From contig NZ_RCSU01000001.1 of assembly GCF_003991355.1 (NCBI RefSeq), positions 372,001-436,000 on the forward strand: a stretch of 64,000 nucleotides of DNA, read 5' to 3'. Below, piece after piece: positions 16,357 to 26,064 of the stretch. Origin of the DNA: Pseudoflavitalea rhizosphaerae. GTDB taxonomy: Bacteria; Bacteroidota; Bacteroidia; Chitinophagales; Chitinophagaceae. A model generated the notes under the pieces. It searched no databases, was not told where the DNA came from, and saw only the letters and a list, made by a program, of their open reading frames with translations. The position numbers and the translations under genes were made by a program. Position 1 is the first letter of the stretch. Each line of letters begins with the position of its first letter.

Positions 16357-18765
16357 ATGACCCGAGCTGTACGGATCTTTTGGCGCATTTTCATTTACGG
16401 GGCCCTTGCAGTTGTTCTGCTCCTCGTATTGATCAATTTCGGTGTATTTGGCAAAATGCCTTCCCTGGCCCAGTTGGAAAACCCCAGCATCACCCTGGCC
16501 ACAGAGGTATTTGCTGATGATGGTACACCCATGGGGAAATATTATGTGGAGCGCGGCAACCGCAGTTATGTGAAATACGGTGATATCTCGAAGAATGTGA
16601 TCGATGCCCTGGTTGCCACAGAAGACGAACGTTTTTACGACCACTCTGGAATAGATGGACGAAGCCTCAGCCGCGCCATTCTGAAACTTGGCCGCGACGG
16701 TGGCGGCAGCACCATCACACAGCAGTTGGCCCTGAACATGTTCGAAAGAAGGTCGCCCAATATTTTCTACCGCGTTATTCAGAAGATCAAAGAGAATATC
16801 ATCGCCATCAAACTGGAACGCAATTTTACCAAACAGGAGATCCTGGCACTCTATCTCAATACCGTTTCATTTTCCGATAACGTTTATGGGATCCGCAACG
16901 CATCCCGCACTTTCTTTTCCAAAGAGCCGGACCGCCTCACTGTTCCCGAAGCAGCAGTGCTGATCGGCATGCAGAAAGCTACAGCTACCTACAATCCGCG
17001 CACCAATTACAAAGCAGCATTCGACAGGAGGAATACGGTGATAGATCAGATGGTGCGCAATGAATACATCAGTGCCCCTGTGGCAGCCAATTTCAAGAAA
17101 GAGCCCATCAAGCTCAATTATAAGAAGATGAACGAGAACAATGGTATCGCTCCTTATTTTCTCGACATACTACGCAATGACATCAAAGCATGGTGCAAGG
17201 AAAACAAGAAAGATGACGGCGAACCATATGATATCTATGCTGATGGCCTGAAAATATACACCACCATCAATCCACGCATGCAGCTTTATGCGGAAGAAGC
17301 TGTGGCAAAACACCTGCCTGTTCTGCAACGCGTGTTGGAACGCCAGCGCAATATCAAGTCCGATGCCGTTTGGAAAGGCAGGGAAAAAGTGCTGGAAGCT
17401 GCTATGAAAAGTAGTGACCGGTACCAGTCGCTCAAAGCAGATAAAGTAAGTGAAGCCGAGATCAAAAAGATCTTCAACACCAAAACTTCAATGAAAGTGT
17501 TTGCGTGGAACCCCAAACGTGAGAAAGACACTGTGATGACCCCGATGGATTCCATCAAGTACCACCATGAAATGATGCAGACCGCGTTTATGGTAACCGA
17601 CCCGCAGAATGGACAGGTGAAAGCCTGGGTAGGCGGAATCGATTTCAAGAACTATAAATATGACCACGCCAACCTGAAAACAAAACGCCAGGTGGGTTCT
17701 TCCATCAAACCATACCTCTACGCCCTGGCGGTGGAGGAATACGGTTTCACACCTGAAACAGAATGTGAAGCCACACAACAATACTTCCCCGGTTACGGCT
17801 ATGTACCCGCGAAGAACCGCGGTAAAACCGGTACCCGCACCATGGCCAGCGGTCTTACCTGGTCTGTGAACGAAGTGGCGGCCTATATCATTAAACAAAC
17901 CACTCCGCAGCGTTTTGCAGAGTTTTTGAAACAGATCAATATCCCAACGAAAGTTGACCCTTATCCTTCCATTGCATTGGGTTCCTGCGATCTCTCCCTC
18001 TTTGAAATGATGTGGGGCTATTCCATTTTCCCAACAGGGGGATTCTCGGCAAAACCGGTGTATATCACCCGCATCGAGGACAAGAACGGCCATGTACTGG
18101 CCCGCTTTGATACAGAACGTAAAGAAGTGATCAGCCAGGCCACCTCTTACACCATGACCCGCATGATGCAGGGTGTAGTGGATATTGGTACTGCTGCCGG
18201 CCTTCGCTCACGTTTGGGCGTAGCCGAAATGGGCGGTAAAACAGGTACCACCAATGACAATTCCGACGCCTGGTTCATGGGCTTCACGCCTCAACTGCTG
18301 GCTGGCGTTTGGATCGGTTGCGATGACCGTTTCATCAAGCTGGAAAGTGGCCTCGGTGAAGGTGGACAAGCCGCCCGTCCAATCTGGGAATATTTCTTCA
18401 AGAAAGCATTTGCCGATAAGACACTGGGTCTGGATAAAACGGCAAAATTCGTTCAGCCTGAGAACATGAAAACCGAATCTTTCTACGATTATTATAATTT
18501 CATTGATCAGACACCTCCTCCCGGCGCCGAAGGTGAGAATGTAGGCAATGGCGGTGCCAATGACTTCTTAGGTATTCCTGATACGCAGAATATCCCTACA
18601 GAATCCAAACAGGCAATGGAAGAGCAGAAAGTGCTGCAGGAAGCGCTGAATGCTAAGAACCAGGTGCCTACTGGTAAGAAAGACTCAACCAAAACACCTC
18701 CGAAAGAAGAAAAGAAGAAACCGGGGTTGTTCAAGAGGATTTTTGGAGGAAAGAAAAACGAATAA
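16357..18765 (+). CDS. Class A penicillin-binding protein (PBP1A-like)
   Basis: The 802-residue bifunctional enzyme polymerises glycan strands and cross-links peptides in peptidoglycan. Residues 8-30 are a membrane anchor. The GT51 glycosyltransferase domain follows, with the catalytic Glu in EDERFYDH (89-96) and GGSTITQQ (116-123). The transpeptidase domain has SSIK (Ser448, Lys451), SVN (503-505) and KTGT (628-631). After about residue 700 there is a Pro/Glu-rich tail ending in a Lys-rich segment (KKPGLFKRIFGGKK). All catalytic residues are present. It has its own promoter and is followed by element C. Confidence 0.95.
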   Translation: MTRAVRIFWRIFIYGALAVVLLLVLINFGVFGKMPSLAQLENPSITLATEVFADDGTPMGKYYVERGNRSYVKYGDISKNVIDALVATEDERFYDHSGIDGRSLSRAILKLGRDGGGSTITQQLALNMFERRSPNIFYRVIQKIKENIIAIKLERNFTKQEILALYLNTVSFSDNVYGIRNASRTFFSKEPDRLTVPEAAVLIGMQKATATYNPRTNYKAAFDRRNTVIDQMVRNEYISAPVAANFKKEPIKLNYKKMNENNGIAPYFLDILRNDIKAWCKENKKDDGEPYDIYADGLKIYTTINPRMQLYAEEAVAKHLPVLQRVLERQRNIKSDAVWKGREKVLEAAMKSSDRYQSLKADKVSEAEIKKIFNTKTSMKVFAWNPKREKDTVMTPMDSIKYHHEMMQTAFMVTDPQNGQVKAWVGGIDFKNYKYDHANLKTKRQVGSSIKPYLYALAVEEYGFTPETECEATQQYFPGYGYVPAKNRGKTGTRTMASGLTWSVNEVAAYIIKQTTPQRFAEFLKQINIPTKVDPYPSIALGSCDLSLFEMMWGYSIFPTGGFSAKPVYITRIEDKNGHVLARFDTERKEVISQATSYTMTRMMQGVVDIGTAAGLRSRLGVAEMGGKTGTTNDNSDAWFMGFTPQLLAGVWIGCDDRFIKLESGLGEGGQAARPIWEYFFKKAFADKTLGLDKTAKFVQPENMKTESFYDYYNFIDQTPPPGAEGENVGNGGANDFLGIPDTQNIPTESKQAMEEQKVLQEALNAKNQVPTGKKDSTKTPPKEEKKKPGLFKRIFGGKKNE

Positions 18766-18785
18766 GCGATAACGTTAGATAAGTG

Positions 18786-18962
18786 AGGGGCTGACTAAAA
18801 AGGTTAGAGAGCTGGCAGTCGCTCGCCTCTGGCCAGTGACTTGTATTTGTTCGCCTCCGGCGAACACTGCGTCGCCAGAGGCGACTGAATAAAGCTCACT
18901 CGCCGGGAGGCGAGCGAGTGGGCTCCCCGAAATTCTAAGAGGGTAGCTTTTAGTCAGCCCCT
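18786..18962. repeat. Palindromic four-box intergenic element, copy C (long form)
   Basis: The element starts AGGGGCTGACTAAAA (18786-18800) and ends with its exact inverted copy (18948-18962). Inside are the boxes CTCGCCTCTGGCCAG (one broken pair), GTTCGCCTCCGGCGAAC, GTCGCCAGAGGCGAC and CTCGCCGGGAGGCGAG. The left arm GACTAAAAAGGTTAGAGAGC is nearly the same as in copy E. It lies between the convergent ends of the PBP gene and the 19028-20173 gene. Confidence 0.9.
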
Positions 18963-19027
18963 TTTGTATCTCCTATCCAAGCTTCTCCCTTACTCTTAGA
19001 AACCTTTCGGACGATGGAAAACAAGTA

Positions 19028-20173
19028 TTATTCTTTATTCTTTTTCCTGATCTCCATTTTCAATTCCTCGATCTGTTTTTGTTGCTCTATCACATACAAG
19101 GTGAGCTCCTCGATCTTCTTTAGCAGAACAGCCTGGTTGTTTCCCAGGTCAAGGCCATCCGCTTCAACTTCTTTAGCAGACGGTACTTCAGGCAGGTGCT
19201 TATGCTTTTTGATGAAGGCTTCTACTTCGGCCAATGGCGGCAATTTGTATGTTTCTTCAAACACATAATCGGGCCAGGCAGGCCAGCCGGAAGCAGTAAC
19301 TTTCACTTTTTTCGCAAATACATCTCCGTTCACTGCCAGTTTTGCCTGGGGAGTTGCGGTACCGATCCCAATATTCCCGGTGGATGTGATCCGCATAGCT
19401 TCAATATTGTTGGTGATCAGCGGGAGATCAAAATTATCTGTGGTGCCGAATTTCTTCAAGGCTCCTACAGCAGAACCGTCCAGGTTCCAGGCATTGGTAC
19501 TGTTCCCTCCGAGTGTAGAAGCTGCCCGGGTATAAACATTTCCGTTGGCATCTGAAACCAGGATGGCTTCTTTAGTATCATCTGCAGTCAAACCAGCAAA
19601 TCGAACAGTACCATTTACATGTAACGTTGAGGAAGGAGCAGTGGTTCCAACACCCAGTCTACCGGTATTGGTTAATCGCATTGTTTCTAATTCAGTACCT
19701 TCATTTTTCGAAAAGAATCTGACCCCGGAATTATTGTTATCTACCCAGGCGGCGCCTATCGCATAATAGGCTGTTGAAGTTCCATTGGTATAAAAACCAT
19801 ATTTTTCAGCATGTCCCACCTTGAATCCACTAAAGCCGTTCACAAATGCTCCATACACACTAGAAACTTGAAATTTCCCATTGTTTCCACTAAATAACAT
19901 TTCGCTGCGTTGCCCCACCCCACCAAAACTCATTCTCAGGACGGCCGACGCATCCAGGACTGTATGATAAGAGCTCTGATACAATGTTGAAGTGTAGGTA
20001 CTGTTGGAAAATTTTAATGATGGCGTACCCGTACTATTTTTGAGATGCAAAGTTGCCTCCGGCGTAGTGGTACCAATCCCCACATTCCCTGTAGTTGGCC
20101 ATGGGTCAGAGTTTTGAGCACTTGCAATTGCTGAAACAAGTAAACTACCAATAAATGCTATTCTGTACTTCAT
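19028..20173 (-). CDS. Secreted surface repeat protein of the tail-fibre-like type
   Basis: This 381-residue protein has a signal peptide ending ASAQ (19-20). Three short repeats of the form GxVGIGTTTPxATLHLxG occur near residues 30-45, 170-185 and 270-285, as in Bacteroidota phage-tail-fibre-like surface proteins. The C-terminus (about 300-381) has the usual module: DYVFEETYKLPPLAEVE, KHKHLPEVPSA and a coiled coil LKKIEELTLYVIEQQKQIEELK. This resembles the endosialidase-type chaperone module, but the Ser-Lys cleavage residues are not visible. Adhesion or an unknown surface role. It is divergent from the tandem lipoproteins. Confidence 0.8.
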   Translation of the reverse strand: MKYRIAFIGSLLVSAIASAQNSDPWPTTGNVGIGTTTPEATLHLKNSTGTPSLKFSNSTYTSTLYQSSYHTVLDASAVLRMSFGGVGQRSEMLFSGNNGKFQVSSVYGAFVNGFSGFKVGHAEKYGFYTNGTSTAYYAIGAAWVDNNNSGVRFFSKNEGTELETMRLTNTGRLGVGTTAPSSTLHVNGTVRFAGLTADDTKEAILVSDANGNVYTRAASTLGGNSTNAWNLDGSAVGALKKFGTTDNFDLPLITNNIEAMRITSTGNIGIGTATPQAKLAVNGDVFAKKVKVTASGWPAWPDYVFEETYKLPPLAEVEAFIKKHKHLPEVPSAKEVEADGLDLGNNQAVLLKKIEELTLYVIEQQKQIEELKMEIRKKNKE

Positions 20174-20405
20174 TTGAATAAAGGTTTAGGTTTTATTGAG
20201 CGGCAAAATAACCTTTAGTTTTGATTAACCGGCAATCAAAAGATTAGCGCTACATACTTTCATGTAGTGATCTTCAGTGTTTCCAACTGAACATCCATTA
20301 ACTATACTCCCCCATCCGTTAAATCCCCCTTCCCTCCCACACTTTCTCTCTCCATCTTTGCTCCTGAAACCACAACCATTCTCATCGAACATTAAAAAAA
20401 GAAAA

Positions 20406-20981
20406 ATGAAAAAGATATTATCATTTGCCATCGTGCTGATGGCGCTCTCCTCCTGCAAAAAGGACAAAGATGGATTTGTTCCAACAACAGTCAAAAGCTC
20501 AGGAGGATACCTGGAATACAAGCAAGCAGATGGAGAAAACAACACCAACTGGTATTCGATAAAAGCCATGGACGGATCTACTACAAAAGGCATCAGCAAC
20601 AATCCCGATTATGATGCAAGCGTCGTTTTCGCCTACTATCACCAAAACGACACTTATGGACTGTATAGTCCTGATAACTATCCTGTGGAACTTGGACAAA
20701 AAAACTGGAACATCCGCCTTCCGGTATCTTTCAGAAAAACCAATATCACTGCAGACCAGATGCAGCAATACCGCGATCAGTACAAAGATGGATTTCCTGT
20801 AAACCTGATCCTGGACATCTGGAAAAAAGGAATCAACGAAAATAAAAGTATCACACCTGTTCAGGAAGGCGAAACTTATGCCTATCGGACGCCAGACGGG
20901 AAAATTACCGGTCTGATACAAATCCAGAACATCAACACCTTCTATGACTATATCCAGTTCGAAGTCTGGGTAGCACAATAG
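20406..20981 (+). CDS. Tandem paralogous lipoprotein, first copy
   Basis: This 191-residue protein has a lipoprotein signal MKKILSFAIVLMALSSC with the modified Cys at residue 17, followed by KKDKDGFVP. The rest shows no recognised domain. It is clearly paralogous to the next gene: both share KKDK(D/A)xFVP, the NWxS(I/A)xxMDG segment, (A/G)(Y/F)Y(H/N)xxxTY(G/A)(L/F)YSP, the RKTNI/RRSNI site and GKITGL(I/M)xIQ(N/S) near the C-terminus. I use ATG 20406, which gives the clean lipoprotein signal. Function unknown. Confidence 0.8.
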   Translation: MKKILSFAIVLMALSSCKKDKDGFVPTTVKSSGGYLEYKQADGENNTNWYSIKAMDGSTTKGISNNPDYDASVVFAYYHQNDTYGLYSPDNYPVELGQKNWNIRLPVSFRKTNITADQMQQYRDQYKDGFPVNLILDIWKKGINENKSITPVQEGETYAYRTPDGKITGLIQIQNINTFYDYIQFEVWVAQ

Positions 20982-21034
20982 CTTACCCGGTTATCTCACT
21001 GGACCACAAAATCCTCAAACATCAAATCAACTAT

Positions 21035-21610
21035 ATGAAAGTATTGATATCATTCGCATTTGTGTTTTTTACTGTCGTTTCCTGTAAAAAAGACAAAGCG
21101 GAATTTGTACCCTCCACTGTTGAGTCCACCACAGAAAGTATCACATATACGCAAAACCTGGGCGCCAATTCGCCTAACTGGTTTTCTGCAACAACTATGG
21201 ACGGCCTTAGCTTGCCGGAGATCAGTAAGGACCCGGGACTTCATGAAAGTATCGTGTTTGGGTTTTACAATGAAGGAGAAACCTACGCTTTTTACAGCCC
21301 GGATGTTTTCCCGAAAATGTACGGGCAGGAAAACTGGATCACACGAAGATCGGTGCGTTTCAGAAGGTCCAATATTTCATTTCAGCAATTCTTTGAAATG
21401 GTGGATAAATACCAGGAAAACATACCGGTGCAGGAGATCCTGAACGCCTGGCGAAATGGAGTGAACGAAAAGAATCATATGGCTAATTTCCAGGAAGGTG
21501 AAATATGGACATTCCAAACTATAGATAGAAAGATCACAGGCTTGATGATGATCCAATCGGTAAATAGCTTTTTCGACAAAATTCAGGCAGCTATCTGGGT
21601 GGCCAAATAA
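21035..21610 (+). CDS. Tandem paralogous lipoprotein, second copy
   Basis: The 191-residue product has a signal MKVLISFAFVFFTVVSC with the lipid-modified Cys at residue 17 and then KKDKAEFVP. It is the same length as its upstream neighbour and aligns with it over the full length, with shared motifs FYNEGETYAFYSP, FRRSNI, ILNAWRNGVNEK and KITGLMMIQSVN. Identity looks moderate, so the duplication is not recent. The two genes are 53 bases apart and followed by a terminator, so they form a two-gene unit. Function unknown; outer-membrane or periplasmic location is expected. Confidence 0.8.
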   Translation: MKVLISFAFVFFTVVSCKKDKAEFVPSTVESTTESITYTQNLGANSPNWFSATTMDGLSLPEISKDPGLHESIVFGFYNEGETYAFYSPDVFPKMYGQENWITRRSVRFRRSNISFQQFFEMVDKYQENIPVQEILNAWRNGVNEKNHMANFQEGEIWTFQTIDRKITGLMMIQSVNSFFDKIQAAIWVAK

Positions 21611-21673
21611 GTGGTCCCTGTTAACCATACTGCATTTGCATGGTAAACTACTGTTCATACTACGGAAAACGTT

Positions 21674-21704
21674 ACCGGTTCCTGGGAAACCGGTATTCGT
21701 TTTT
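21674..21704 (+). terminator. Terminator after the lipoprotein pair
   Basis: ACCGGTT/AACCGGT forms a 7-base stem with a seven-base loop (21674-21694), followed by ATTCGTTTTT. Confidence 0.7.
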
Positions 21705-21869
21705 ATAGCAGGGCTCAGACCACAAAATCAGCTACTGTACTGGGTTTCATAAGATATATCAATCGACCTTTCTTTATCACCTTTCATCCTTCCAATTCTC
21801 CGCACAATGTAATTACCGCTAATATTCCCAACCAGTTTTGGTAGCTTGAGTATACTAAAACTGTATACA

Positions 21870-22979
21870 ATGAGAATACCAATACTTGCTTGCACAGCCT
21901 TGCTGCTGGCCTCCACTTCTAATGCCCAGCTCACAACAGCGCCCGATGGCGGAAACAAAAAAGCCATGGTAGGAGAACAAATCGGGATCACTGATGTAAC
22001 CATTCACTATGATCGTCCAGCTGTTAAAGGAAGGGATGGAAAAGTTTGGGGAGAACTGGTGCACAAGGGTTTCGCAGATCTCGGTTTCGGCACCAGTAAG
22101 TCCGCACCCTGGCGGGCAGGCGCCAATGAAAATACTGTAATATCATTCTCAACAGATGTAAAAGTGGAAGGACAAAACCTTCCTGCCGGGAAATATGCGC
22201 TCTTCATTGCTTACGATCCCAATGAAAGCACCGTTATCTTTTCAAAGAATTACACCAGTTGGGGAAGCTTCTTCTATGATCCCAAGGAAGATGCTTTACG
22301 CGTAACAGTAAAACCAGTTCCTTCAGATAGAAAAGTGGAATGGCTGCAGTATCAGTTCACCAATGAAACTGAAACCGGCGCCACACTGGAACTGAACTGG
22401 GAGAAGCTCACTATTCCCATCCACATTGAAACGGATTACGTCAACCTGCAGATCGCTTCCTTCAGAAAAGAACTGAGAGGAGAAAAAAGTTTCAATCCCG
22501 GCTGGCAGAGTTTCAACCAGGCAGCCAACTTCTGCTTAATGCACAATACCAATTTGGAAGAGGCTCTTACATGGGCAGATCATTCCATCAATGGCGCATT
22601 CATTGGTGAAAAACATTTCCAGAACCGGAGCACCAAAGCACAGTTGCTCACCAAACTGAACAGGGCAGATGAAGCAAAGGCCATCATGAAAGATGCATTG
22701 TCTACGGGAACTCCGGCACAGGTCCACAACTACGCCAGGCAACTGGTGGCGCAAAAGAAAAACCAGGAAGCATTTGATGTTTTCAAATTCAATTACGATC
22801 GTCAACCCAATACATACACCACCAATATAGGACTTACCAGGGGATACTCGGCCGTTGGTAATTACAAAAAAGCGCTGGAGTTTGCCAATAAAGCGCTGCC
22901 ACAGGCGCCCGACAATGCCAATAAAATGAACGTGGAACGATTGATCAAACTGCTCAGTGAAGGAAAGGATGTGAATTAA
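21870..22979 (+). CDS. DUF2911 family exported protein with TPR-like C-terminus
   Basis: This 369-residue protein has a signal peptide ending NAQ (residues 18-20). The first half (about 30-185) is the DUF2911 region, recognisable by ITIHYDRPAVKGRxGKVWGELV-like text, PWRAGANENTVISF and LPAGKYALFI. The second half (about 200-369) is helical with TPR-like repeats (NRADEAKAIMKDAL, GNYKKALEFANKAL). The biochemical function of the family is unknown. ATG 21870 is chosen; a TTG 24 bases upstream is in frame but not needed. It is a single-gene unit between two terminators. Confidence 0.85.
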   Translation: MRIPILACTALLLASTSNAQLTTAPDGGNKKAMVGEQIGITDVTIHYDRPAVKGRDGKVWGELVHKGFADLGFGTSKSAPWRAGANENTVISFSTDVKVEGQNLPAGKYALFIAYDPNESTVIFSKNYTSWGSFFYDPKEDALRVTVKPVPSDRKVEWLQYQFTNETETGATLELNWEKLTIPIHIETDYVNLQIASFRKELRGEKSFNPGWQSFNQAANFCLMHNTNLEEALTWADHSINGAFIGEKHFQNRSTKAQLLTKLNRADEAKAIMKDALSTGTPAQVHNYARQLVAQKKNQEAFDVFKFNYDRQPNTYTTNIGLTRGYSAVGNYKKALEFANKALPQAPDNANKMNVERLIKLLSEGKDVN

Positions 22980-23008
22980 TTTTCAGTGAAATAAAAAAAG
23001 ATTCCAAA

Positions 23009-23060
23009 ACGGGATGAGCTTCCGTCATTACAATATGACGGAGGCCCGTCCCGTTCTCTT
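23009..23060. terminator. Hairpin after the DUF2911 gene
   Basis: A long hairpin has an outer stem ACGGGA/TCCCGT and an inner perfect stem TCCGTCAT/ATGACGGA (23021-23042). A weak T-rich run TTCTCTTTA follows on the plus strand, and a run of seven A precedes it, so it could also stop minus-strand transcripts. It occupies the first part of a 408-base gap; the rest holds the pfkA promoter and leader. Confidence 0.6.
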
Positions 23061-23267
23061 TATCTGAAAAGTAAACATATCCAACTATTGCCGCCAATAA
23101 TCGGGAACCGGCAAAAGTCCGTCTATCCTGGCTTTCCGTAGTTGCCAGTTTTTGCGTACTTTTTTCGGGCAAATTCAAAATCCTTCGCAGCCGAAACTTA
23201 CAACCATTAGTTTCAGACCTCCAACTCAAATGAAAGTCAATACTTCTTTTGGATTCAGTTTCTTGCG

Positions 23268-23298
23268 TTTGCGTATCGGAAACAAAACCTTATTTTTG
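23268..23298 (+). promoter_or_regulatory. Promoter of pfkA-pyk
   Basis: TTTG (23268-23271), a 19-base spacer, then TATTTTTG (23291-23298): a perfect match to the Bacteroidota promoter consensus. Transcription would start near 23305, giving a leader of about 80 bases before ATG 23388. Confidence 0.65.
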
Positions 23299-23387
23299 AA
23301 CCTCATTTCGCAAAAACGTAGATAGTTTTTAAGAATTCTTGTCACTTTTTCGAAGATTAATAACAAACTGCTAACAGAATTAAATTC

Positions 23388-24371
23388 ATGGCAAAGAAGG
23401 TAACGAAAATCGGAGTTCTAACTTCCGGTGGCGATTCACCTGGGATGAATGCCGCTATCCGTGCTGTAGTGAGAACTGGTCTTTATTATGGGCTGGAAGT
23501 ATTTGGTATCATGCGCGGTTATGCCGGCATCATCGAAAATGATATTGTTCCCATGCACTCCCGTAGTGTAGCCAATATCATCCAACGCGGGGGAACTGTT
23601 TTGAAAACGGCCCGCTGCAAAGAATTCATGCAGCCCGAAGGCCGCAAGAAAGCATACGACAACCTCAAAGCCCTGGGCATCGATGGCCTGGTGGTAATTG
23701 GAGGTGACGGCTCTTTCCGGGGCGCCGATATCTTCAGTCGTGAATTCGATATCCCCTGTATCGGACTTCCCGGCACCATCGATAAAGACATTGCAGGCAC
23801 CGATTTTACCATTGGATTCGATACGGCAGTGAATACAGCTGTGGAGGCGATCGATAAGATCCGCGACACTGCCGATGCGCACGACCGCCTATTCATCATT
23901 GAAGTGATGGGGCGCGATGCAGGCTATATCGCCCTTCACAGCGGAATCGCAACCGGAGCAGAACATATCCTCATCCCCGAGCGTAAAACCGATATAGAAG
24001 AACTCATCGTTTCACTCCAGGAAAAAGAAAGACGTAAAAAACTTGTGAACATGGTAGTGGTGGCCGAAGGCGAAGAATTCGGCGGCGCCAATGAAGTAGC
24101 CAAAGTAATCAAGGAAAGACTTCCGCAAGCCGATACACGCGTTTGTATCCTCGGTCATATCCAGCGCGGTGGCGCACCTACCTGTATGGACAGGCTTATC
24201 GCCAGCCGCATGGGATACTCCGCCGTTGAATGCCTTATGGAAGGTAAACACAACGTAATGGTGGGCATCGTCAACAATAAAATGCAATACACCCTGCTGG
24301 AAAAAGCTGTAAAAAGCAAACAACGCATCGGTGAGGACTGGATCAAGATGGTGAAGATCCTTGCAAGCTAA
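23388..24371 (+). CDS. pfkA: ATP-dependent 6-phosphofructokinase
   Basis: The 327-residue cytoplasmic enzyme phosphorylates fructose 6-phosphate in glycolysis. It has the ATP-site motif GGDSPGMNAAIR (about 14-25), IGGDGSFRGA (about 104-113), the catalytic PGTIDKDI (about 126-133), MGRDAGYIA (about 171-179) and GHIQRGGAPTCMDR near 250. The Gly in GGDGS (rather than Asp) at the ATP site fits the ATP-dependent rather than PPi-dependent type. pyk starts 49 bases downstream with no terminator between, so the two glycolytic genes form an operon from one strong promoter. Confidence 0.97.
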   Translation: MAKKVTKIGVLTSGGDSPGMNAAIRAVVRTGLYYGLEVFGIMRGYAGIIENDIVPMHSRSVANIIQRGGTVLKTARCKEFMQPEGRKKAYDNLKALGIDGLVVIGGDGSFRGADIFSREFDIPCIGLPGTIDKDIAGTDFTIGFDTAVNTAVEAIDKIRDTADAHDRLFIIEVMGRDAGYIALHSGIATGAEHILIPERKTDIEELIVSLQEKERRKKLVNMVVVAEGEEFGGANEVAKVIKERLPQADTRVCILGHIQRGGAPTCMDRLIASRMGYSAVECLMEGKHNVMVGIVNNKMQYTLLEKAVKSKQRIGEDWIKMVKILAS

Positions 24372-24420
24372 GCAACCCCTGAACAAATTATAGCATCCGA
24401 GAAAAATCTAAAACAAACAA

Positions 24421-25914
24421 ATGGCCAGAGACATAAAAAAATACCTGCACCAGGATATGAACAAAGCTGCAGGTAAGGAACATAGCACACACCGAACCAA
24501 GATTGTGGCCACTGTTGGTCCCGCATGTGATACCTATGAGAAGCTTTTGGAACTGGTGAAAGCAGGCGTGAACATCTTCCGTCTGAACTTTTCTCACGGA
24601 GACCATGCTGATAAAGCAAAGATCATCGACTTTATCCGCGAGATCAATAAAAAAGAACCTTACAATATTGCCATCCTCGGCGACCTCCAGGGGCCCAAGC
24701 TCCGGGTAGGTGAGATCGAGAATGGCGCACTCCCCATCGCCCCCGGCGATATCCTCACTTTCCAGTCCAAACAGAAAGTGGTAGGCACAAAAGACTCCAT
24801 CTATGTTTCCTACCCCAACCTGCACGAAGATGTGGAAGTAGGCAACAAGATCCTGATAGACGATGGCAAACTGGAAGTGCAGGTAGTGGAGATCACTGCC
24901 GGCGGCGACGTGAAAGTGAAAGTGACCTATGGCGGCACCCTTCTTCCGAAGAAAGGCGTTAATCTTCCTGATACAAAGATCTCACTACCATCCATGACCG
25001 AAAAGGATATTGCAGACCTGGAATTCATCATGGAGCATGAGCTGGACTGGGTGGCGCTTTCCTTCGTTCGCAAAGCAGAAGACATTGTGGACCTGAAGAA
25101 AAGGCTGGCAGCTAAGAAATCAAAATCCAAAGTGATCGCCAAGATCGAAATGCCTTCGGCCCTGGTGGACCTCCGTAATATCATCATCGAATCTGATGGC
25201 GTGATGGTGGCCCGTGGCGACCTCGGCGTTGAACTGCCTGTAGAGAAGGTACCGATGGCCCAGCGCGATATCATCCGTAAATGTATCCACCGCGCCAAGC
25301 CCGTGATCGTTGCCACTCAGATGATGGAAAGTATGATCGACCGCGTGAAGCCCAACCGCAGTGAGATCACAGACGTGGCCAATGCCGTTCTCGAAGGCGC
25401 TGATGCCGTAATGCTCAGCGGCGAAACAGCTACCGGTAAACACCCCCCGCTGGTGGTGGAAACTATGCGCCGCATCATCCTCGAAGTGGAAAGAACAGAA
25501 TACCGCTATAACCGTGAAGAAGACCTGAAGCCGCAACCGCATTCGCCCAGCTTCCTCAGCGACGCTATCTGTTACAATGCCTGCAAACTGGCGCATGACA
25601 CGCAGGCCGATGGCCTCATCGGTATGACGCAGAGCGGCTACACCGCTTTCATGTTGAGCAGCTATCGTCCCAAATCGCCTCTGTACATTTTTACCAAGGA
25701 ACGTTCTCTGGTGAACCAGCTCAGTCTTAGCTGGGGTGTACGCGCCTTCTTCTACGATGAAGAGGAAAGCCTGGATGCAATCATCTTCGACCAGATCCAG
25801 ATCCTCAAGGAACGCGGCTTTGCCAAAGGAGGCGATGTTGTGGTGAACACAGGTTCAGTTCCTGTTGATCAACACCTGCCTACGAACGTGATCAAGATCA
25901 CAAAGATCGATTAA
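24421..25914 (+). CDS. pyk: Pyruvate kinase
   Basis: This 497-residue cytoplasmic enzyme makes pyruvate and ATP from phosphoenolpyruvate. Motifs include TKIVATVGPA (about 26-35), RLNFSHG (about 57-63), GDLQGPKLRVGE (about 92-103), IAKIEMPSAL with the conserved Lys/Glu (about 239-248), VARGDLGVELP (about 261-271) and TQMMESMI (about 299-306). The C-terminal allosteric domain is present to the end. The N-terminus carries about 20 residues more than many pyruvate kinases; an ATG at 24457 (MNKAAGK) would be an alternative start. It is co-transcribed with pfkA. Confidence 0.96.
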   Translation: MARDIKKYLHQDMNKAAGKEHSTHRTKIVATVGPACDTYEKLLELVKAGVNIFRLNFSHGDHADKAKIIDFIREINKKEPYNIAILGDLQGPKLRVGEIENGALPIAPGDILTFQSKQKVVGTKDSIYVSYPNLHEDVEVGNKILIDDGKLEVQVVEITAGGDVKVKVTYGGTLLPKKGVNLPDTKISLPSMTEKDIADLEFIMEHELDWVALSFVRKAEDIVDLKKRLAAKKSKSKVIAKIEMPSALVDLRNIIIESDGVMVARGDLGVELPVEKVPMAQRDIIRKCIHRAKPVIVATQMMESMIDRVKPNRSEITDVANAVLEGADAVMLSGETATGKHPPLVVETMRRIILEVERTEYRYNREEDLKPQPHSPSFLSDAICYNACKLAHDTQADGLIGMTQSGYTAFMLSSYRPKSPLYIFTKERSLVNQLSLSWGVRAFFYDEEESLDAIIFDQIQILKERGFAKGGDVVVNTGSVPVDQHLPTNVIKITKID

Positions 25915-25941
25915 GCATTAGCGTTATTGCATTTTATTCAG

Positions 25942-26059
25942 GTGTGCCCAGTCGCTCGCCTCCGGCGAGTGACTTCTATTTGTTCGCCTCCGGCGAACAC
26001 CGTGTCGCCGAAGGCGACGGAACAGATGTCACTCGCCGGAGGCGAGCGACTGGCAACAC
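25942..26059. repeat. Palindromic four-box intergenic element, copy D
   Basis: The outer tag GTGTGCCCA pairs with TGGCAACAC. The boxes are CTCGCCTCCGGCGAG, GTTCGCCTCCGGCGAAC, GTCGCCGAAGGCGAC and CTCGCCGGAGGCGAG, with the majority spacer TTCTATTT between boxes 1 and 2. The arms GTCGCTCGCC...GAGTGAC are perfect inverted copies over 23 bases. It fills the gap between the convergent ends of pyk and cutC. Confidence 0.92.
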
Positions 26060-26064
26060 GCTGA

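Noticed and set aside
20216-20223. TAGTTTTG as promoter of the first tandem lipoprotein
   Set aside because: The box is exact but about 180 bases upstream, and the -33 region has only ATTG at a short 17-base spacing.
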